A program made the translations under genes and the position numbers. From assembly GCF_016919405.1 (NCBI RefSeq), contig NZ_CP070352.1:744001-808000 (forward strand): a stretch of DNA of 64,000 nucleotides, written 5' to 3'. The notes under the pieces were generated by a model. It ran no database searches. It saw nothing but the letters and a program-made list of their open reading frames with translations, and had not been told where the DNA came from. Positions 60,636-64,000 of the stretch are shown here, piece after piece. Origin of the DNA: Ensifer sp. PDNC004 (GTDB lineage: Bacteria > Pseudomonadota > Alphaproteobacteria > Rhizobiales > Rhizobiaceae). Within the stretch, counting starts at the first letter, position 1. Every line of letters begins with the position of its first letter.

Positions 60636-62191
60636 CCGAGATCCCGGAAAAAGCGCCCGATGAACGATCGACAGGCAGCTCCAGACGCTCGCTGACGCTC
60701 GTCTTCTGCGCCTTCATCTCCGGGCTGTGCTCGATCATCTACGAATTGTTGATCGCCACCACGGCCTCCTATTTCCTCGGCGACAGCGTGAAGTTCTTCT
60801 CGCTGACCATCGGTATCTACATGGCCTCGATGGGGGTCGGGACCTATCTATCGAAGTATATCGAGCGGGATCTGCTGGTCCGCTTCGTCCAGATCGAACT
60901 GGCGCTCGCCTTCCTTGGCGGCGTGAGCATTCCGGTTCTCTATTTCGCCTATGCCTGGACGAGCTTCTTCATCCATTTCTATCTGATCTTCACGGTCACC
61001 ATCGGCGTGCTGATCGGCCTGGAGATCCCGTTCCTCACCCGGCTGATGGAGCGCTACAACCAGCTCAAGGTGAACATCGCCAACATCCTCTCGTTCGATT
61101 ATTTCGGCGCGTTGATCGCCACCATCTCCTTCCCCTTCTTCCTGCTACCGTTCTTCGGGGTCTACCAATCGTCGCTGCTCTTCGGCTTCGCCAACATGTC
61201 CATCGGCTTTGCGGTGCTCCGGGTCTTTGGTGACGAGATCGGCGAGAGGTCGCGCCCGCTCATGCGGCTGACGCTTGTCCTGACGGTGCTGCTCGCCGCA
61301 CTGATCGCACTCTCGCACTACTTCCTCGAACGCTGGGACCAGAGCCTCTACGAAGATCGCATCGTCCATAGCGACCAATCGCGCTACCAGCGCATCGTCC
61401 TGACCAAGGATCGGGACGACGTGCGGCTCTATCTCGACGGCAATCTTCAGTTCTCATCGATCGACGAATATCGCTACCACGAGGCGCTCGTTCACATTCC
61501 GCTCTCGCTGTCGACGCGGCCGGCCGGCCGCGTGCTTCTGCTCGGCGCCGGCGACGGCCTCGCCGCGAGAGAGCTGTTGAAATATCCCGATGTCCGCGAA
61601 GTCGTGCTGGTCGACCTCGACCCGAAGATGATCGACCTCGCCCGGAGCAACCCGCATATTCTGGCGCTCAACGGCGACGCGCTCGCATCGGACAAGGTCA
61701 GGGTCGTTCTCGGCGACGCCTTCGGCTTCCTGCAGGAAAATCGCGCCCCCTTCGATTTCATTATCGCCGACCTGCCGGACCCCAACAACAGCGGGCTCGC
61801 CCGGCTCTACAGCAAACAATTCTACCGATTGGTCCGCAACAATCTCGTCCCCGGTGGCCTGCTCGTAACCCAGGCGACGAGCCCCTATTTCGCGCCCAAG
61901 GCGTTTGCGAGCATCGCGAAAACTGTGGAGGCTGCAGGCTTCGCCAATCTCTACCCGTACCACGCCAACGTTCCCTCGTTCGGCGATTGGGGTTTCGTGC
62001 TGGCGAGCGACACTGCTCTCGATCCGGAGCGACCGGCACTCAAGGTGGAAACGCGCTATCTCGACGAAGCAAACTTCGCCAAACACTTCCTGTTCGAGAA
62101 GGACGTGATCGCAGACGGGGTCGAGGTCAACACGCTCGATCGCCCCGCCTTGCTCGACTATTACCTCGCCAGCTGGCGGAATTATCGATAG
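60632..62191 (+). CDS. Membrane-anchored spermidine-synthase-like aminopropyltransferase
   Basis: This 519-residue protein fuses about seven membrane helices (residues 20-230) to a cytoplasmic spermidine-synthase fold. In the catalytic half are YQRIVLTKD, LYLDGNLQFSSIDEYRYHEAL, the SAM-type motif VLLLGAGDGLAARELL, LVDLDPKMIDLAR and FIIADLPDPN. These correspond to the dcSAM and amine-binding blocks of SpeE, including both catalytic-type aspartates. The start is a GTG that overlaps the stop of the small membrane protein. With speD 1.8 kb upstream in the same run, the enzyme probably uses decarboxylated SAM made locally. The acceptor is unknown; putrescine, another amine or a membrane-linked group are possible. 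Confidence 0.88.
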   Translation: MTEIPEKAPDERSTGSSRRSLTLVFCAFISGLCSIIYELLIATTASYFLGDSVKFFSLTIGIYMASMGVGTYLSKYIERDLLVRFVQIELALAFLGGVSIPVLYFAYAWTSFFIHFYLIFTVTIGVLIGLEIPFLTRLMERYNQLKVNIANILSFDYFGALIATISFPFFLLPFFGVYQSSLLFGFANMSIGFAVLRVFGDEIGERSRPLMRLTLVLTVLLAALIALSHYFLERWDQSLYEDRIVHSDQSRYQRIVLTKDRDDVRLYLDGNLQFSSIDEYRYHEALVHIPLSLSTRPAGRVLLLGAGDGLAARELLKYPDVREVVLVDLDPKMIDLARSNPHILALNGDALASDKVRVVLGDAFGFLQENRAPFDFIIADLPDPNNSGLARLYSKQFYRLVRNNLVPGGLLVTQATSPYFAPKAFASIAKTVEAAGFANLYPYHANVPSFGDWGFVLASDTALDPERPALKVETRYLDEANFAKHFLFEKDVIADGVEVNTLDRPALLDYYLASWRNYR

Positions 62192-62214
62192 CGCTGCGAA
62201 AAGCAGCGCTATCG
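62186..62214. terminator. Bidirectional terminator between the SpeE-like and agmatinase genes
   Basis: CGATAGCGCTGC (62186-62197) and GCAGCGCTATCG (62203-62214) form a perfect 12-bp stem with a GAAAA loop. The stem contains the stop codon of the plus-strand gene and lies 16 bases after the stop of the minus-strand gene. No U run is present. Confidence 0.65.
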
Positions 62215-62229
62215 CCCCAACGACCGGCG

Positions 62230-63183
62230 CTAGCGCTTGTACTTCACACCCGGCAGAACGCAGAGCATTTCATAAAGCAGGTTCGCCGCGGTGATCGCGG
62301 TCGTGCCCGTCGTGTCGAAGGGCGGGCTGACCTCGACGAGATCGGCGCCGACGAGGTTGAGGCCGCGGCAGCCGCGGATGATCTCGATCGCCTGGATGAT
62401 GGTCAGACCGCCGATCTCGGGCGTGCCGGTGCCCGGCGCATAGGCCGGGTCGAGGCTGTCGATGTCGAAGGTCAGATAGGTCTTGTGGTTGCCGATCTTG
62501 GCGCGGATGCCTTCGATCAGCGGCACCAGCGACTTGTGCCAGCATTCCTCAGCCGGGACGACGGTGAAGCCCTTGTCGCGCGACCAGTCGAAATCATCAG
62601 ACGCATAGCCGGTACCGCGCAGGCCGATCTGGAAGACGAGATTGGGATTGAGGCAGCCGTCCTCATAGGCGCGACGGAACGGCGTGCCGTGCGCGATCTT
62701 TTCGCCGAACATCGTGTCGTTGATATCCGCATGCGCATCGACATGGATGAGGGCGACCGGCCCGTGCTTTTCGGCGACCGCCTTCAGGATCGGGTAGCTG
62801 ATCGTATGATCGCCGCCGAGCGTCAGCGGAATACAATCGTGCTTGAGGATCTCGCCGATGCCGCGGGTGATGATCTCCATGTTGGCCGGCAGGTTGAAGG
62901 TGTTGATGGCGATGTCGCCGATATCGGCAACCTGCAGGCTTTCGAAGGGTGCTGCGCCCGTCGCCATGTTGTAGGGGCGGATCATCACGGATTCCGCGCG
63001 GATCTGGCGCGGTCCGTAGCGGGTGCCGGAGCGGTTGGACGCGCCGATATCCATGGGGATGCCGACGAAGCACGCGTCGAGGCCTTCAGCCGACATCGCC
63101 GTCGGGAGGCGCATCATCGTGCCGGGGCCACCGAACCGGGGCATGTCGTTGCCGCCGAGCGGCTGGTTGAATTTTTCGTCCAT
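62230..63183 (-). CDS. speB: Agmatinase-family ureohydrolase
   Basis: This 317-residue manganese enzyme has all ureohydrolase metal ligands: His126 in LGGDHTIS, Asp149, His151 and Asp153 in HVDAHADIND, and Asp239 and Asp241 in FDIDSLDPAYAPG. Agmatinase would give putrescine and urea from agmatine. Guanidinobutyrase, guanidinopropionase and guanidine hydrolase share the fold, so the exact substrate is open. GGGAGA precedes the ATG at 63183. It is divergent from a polyamine-binding protein gene and convergent with the SpeE-like gene, which supports an amine-related role. Confidence 0.88.
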   Translation of the reverse strand: MDEKFNQPLGGNDMPRFGGPGTMMRLPTAMSAEGLDACFVGIPMDIGASNRSGTRYGPRQIRAESVMIRPYNMATGAAPFESLQVADIGDIAINTFNLPANMEIITRGIGEILKHDCIPLTLGGDHTISYPILKAVAEKHGPVALIHVDAHADINDTMFGEKIAHGTPFRRAYEDGCLNPNLVFQIGLRGTGYASDDFDWSRDKGFTVVPAEECWHKSLVPLIEGIRAKIGNHKTYLTFDIDSLDPAYAPGTGTPEIGGLTIIQAIEIIRGCRGLNLVGADLVEVSPPFDTTGTTAITAANLLYEMLCVLPGVKYKR

Positions 63184-63361
63184 GGAAGTTCTCCCTTTCT
63201 GTCGCCGGAACCCTAGCAGCCATTGGCATCAGAGAAATGCCCTTCGATCGAACGTTACTTCGATCGCGGTCAAACAAACATGCCCGATGCAGCGAAGGCA
63301 GGCGTCGATTGCCGTTTACGCCGCCTGCACGTCTCCCGCACCTAGCCAAAGGGAGTGTTGC

Positions 63362-63418
63362 CCTCCAAGGACCCGCCAATCACTTTGGCGAAAACAAAAA
63401 TACCGTGTCCTTGGGAGG
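63362..63418 (+). promoter_or_regulatory. mRNA leader that can sequester the ribosome-binding site of the polyamine-binding protein gene
   Basis: CCTCCAAGGAC (63362-63372) can pair with GTCCTTGGGAGG (63407-63418) over 11 base pairs with one bulged G. The right arm contains the Shine-Dalgarno sequence GGGAGG, five bases before the ATG at 63423. A second hairpin, CGCCAA-N5-TTGGCG (63374-63390), and an A-rich single strand fill the loop. It looks like a translational control element; the signal is unknown. Confidence 0.5.
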
Positions 63419-63422
63419 AACC

Positions 63423-64000
63423 ATGCAAAACTTAACCCGCACCGTAATGCGCTCCATGTTTGCGGCGTCGCTCGTCGCCCTTGCGGCCTCAACGGCGGCC
63501 CACGCGCAGGACAAGCTGTTCATCTACAATTTCTCCGACTACTTCGCCGAAGACACCGTTTCGAACTTCCAGGCGAAGACCGGCGTCGAAACGCGGGTCG
63601 ACTTCTACGATTCCCTCGAAGTCCTCGAGACCCGGCTGCTTGCCGGCGGCAGCGGCTTCGACGTCGCCTTCCCGAGCGCCACGGTCGGCGAGCGTCTCAT
63701 CCAGTCCGGCGCGCTGAAGCCGATCGACGTCACGGCGCTGAAGAACTACGGCAACCTCGACAAGGACCTCCTCAAGCTTGTCGCCGAGCACGACCCCGAG
63801 AACAAATACCTCGTTCCCTATATGTGGCTGACGACGGGGGTCGCCTACAACGCCAAGCTCGTCAGCGAGCGCCTGCCGGATGCGCCGACCAACAGCCTCG
63901 ACATGTTCTTCAAGCCCGAGGTCGCGGCAAAATTCCAGGACTGCGGCATCGGCATCGTTGACGCGCCGAACGAGGTGATCCCGATCGCGCTCAACTATCT
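63423..64000 (+). CDS. Spermidine/putrescine-type ABC transporter binding protein (3' end outside window)
   Basis: The visible 192 residues start with a signal peptide (cleavage after AHA near residue 28) and the mature start QDKLFIYNFSDYFAEDTVSNFQ, which matches PotD/PotF proteins. Further blocks are RLLAGGSGFDVAFPSATVGERLIQ and YMWLTTGVAYN, the second being part of the polyamine cleft. GGGAGG precedes the ATG. The gene is cut by the window end; permease and ATPase genes would be expected downstream. It is divergent from the agmatinase-family gene. Confidence 0.9.
   Translation, partial: MQNLTRTVMRSMFAASLVALAASTAAHAQDKLFIYNFSDYFAEDTVSNFQAKTGVETRVDFYDSLEVLETRLLAGGSGFDVAFPSATVGERLIQSGALKPIDVTALKNYGNLDKDLLKLVAEHDPENKYLVPYMWLTTGVAYNAKLVSERLPDAPTNSLDMFFKPEVAAKFQDCGIGIVDAPNEVIPIALNY

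Overview
This 64-kb window is GC-rich chromosomal or megaplasmid DNA from an alphaproteobacterium of the Rhizobiales, most likely Sinorhizobium/Ensifer or a close relative. The evidence is the density of ABC sugar and peptide importers, a LacE-LacF-LacG-LacZ-LacK gene order known from Agrobacterium and Sinorhizobium, a bgsB-bgsA pair like the mixed-linkage beta-glucan locus of Sinorhizobium meliloti, and many ATGA stop/start overlaps. I saw no tRNA, rRNA, insertion sequence, CRISPR array or phage gene. The genus is an inference.

Layout. 1-2393 is the C-terminal three quarters of an RND efflux pump. 2490-4016 is an FAD aromatic hydroxylase. 4168-9505 (minus) is a YtfQ-YtfR-YtfT-YjfF type galactofuranose importer with a FadR-type GntR gene at its 3' end. 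9709-11590 holds a divergent EamA exporter/LysR pair. 11725-19283 (plus) is a LacI regulator and a complete beta-galactoside operon, lacE-F-G-Z-K. 19341-24639 holds an alpha/beta hydrolase, an SDR-LysR pair, a serine hydrolase with an arylamine N-acetyltransferase, and a DUF488 protein. 24742-26542 (minus) is queC-queD-queE for 7-deazaguanine synthesis. 26740-30777 holds a TPR-DUF218 envelope protein, an SPW-repeat membrane protein and gamma-glutamyltransferase. 31030-37799 (minus) is a LysR, AldA-like dehydrogenase, MFS, enolase-superfamily dehydratase and GMC oxidoreductase set that looks like sugar or sugar-acid catabolism.

38029-45502 (minus) is a peptide-type ABC importer with a GH20 beta-N-acetylhexosaminidase, the same pairing as in Vibrio chitobiose loci. 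45812-49023 (minus) is bgsB-bgsA. 49274-52081 holds a C-terminally short EamA protein, an orphan sugar-binding protein and a papain-like peptidase. 52136-57128 (minus) is a TetR-adaptor-RND efflux operon preceded by a perfect 21-bp inverted repeat. 57391-62191 (plus) is a DUF808 gene, then speD, a duplicated DUF350 protein, a TM-beta-domain-TM protein, a small TM protein and a membrane-anchored spermidine-synthase-like enzyme. 62230-64000 is an agmatinase-family gene divergent from a truncated polyamine-binding protein gene.

The most interesting region is 58414-62191: a SAM decarboxylase and a membrane-fused aminopropyltransferase flank three uncharacterised membrane proteins, which suggests polyamine chemistry at the inner membrane. 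The neighbouring 62230-64000 region adds a polyamine hydrolase and transporter gene, and the transporter mRNA leader can pair with its own ribosome-binding site. Clear regulatory architecture is also visible at the lac, chitobiose-like and RND operons.
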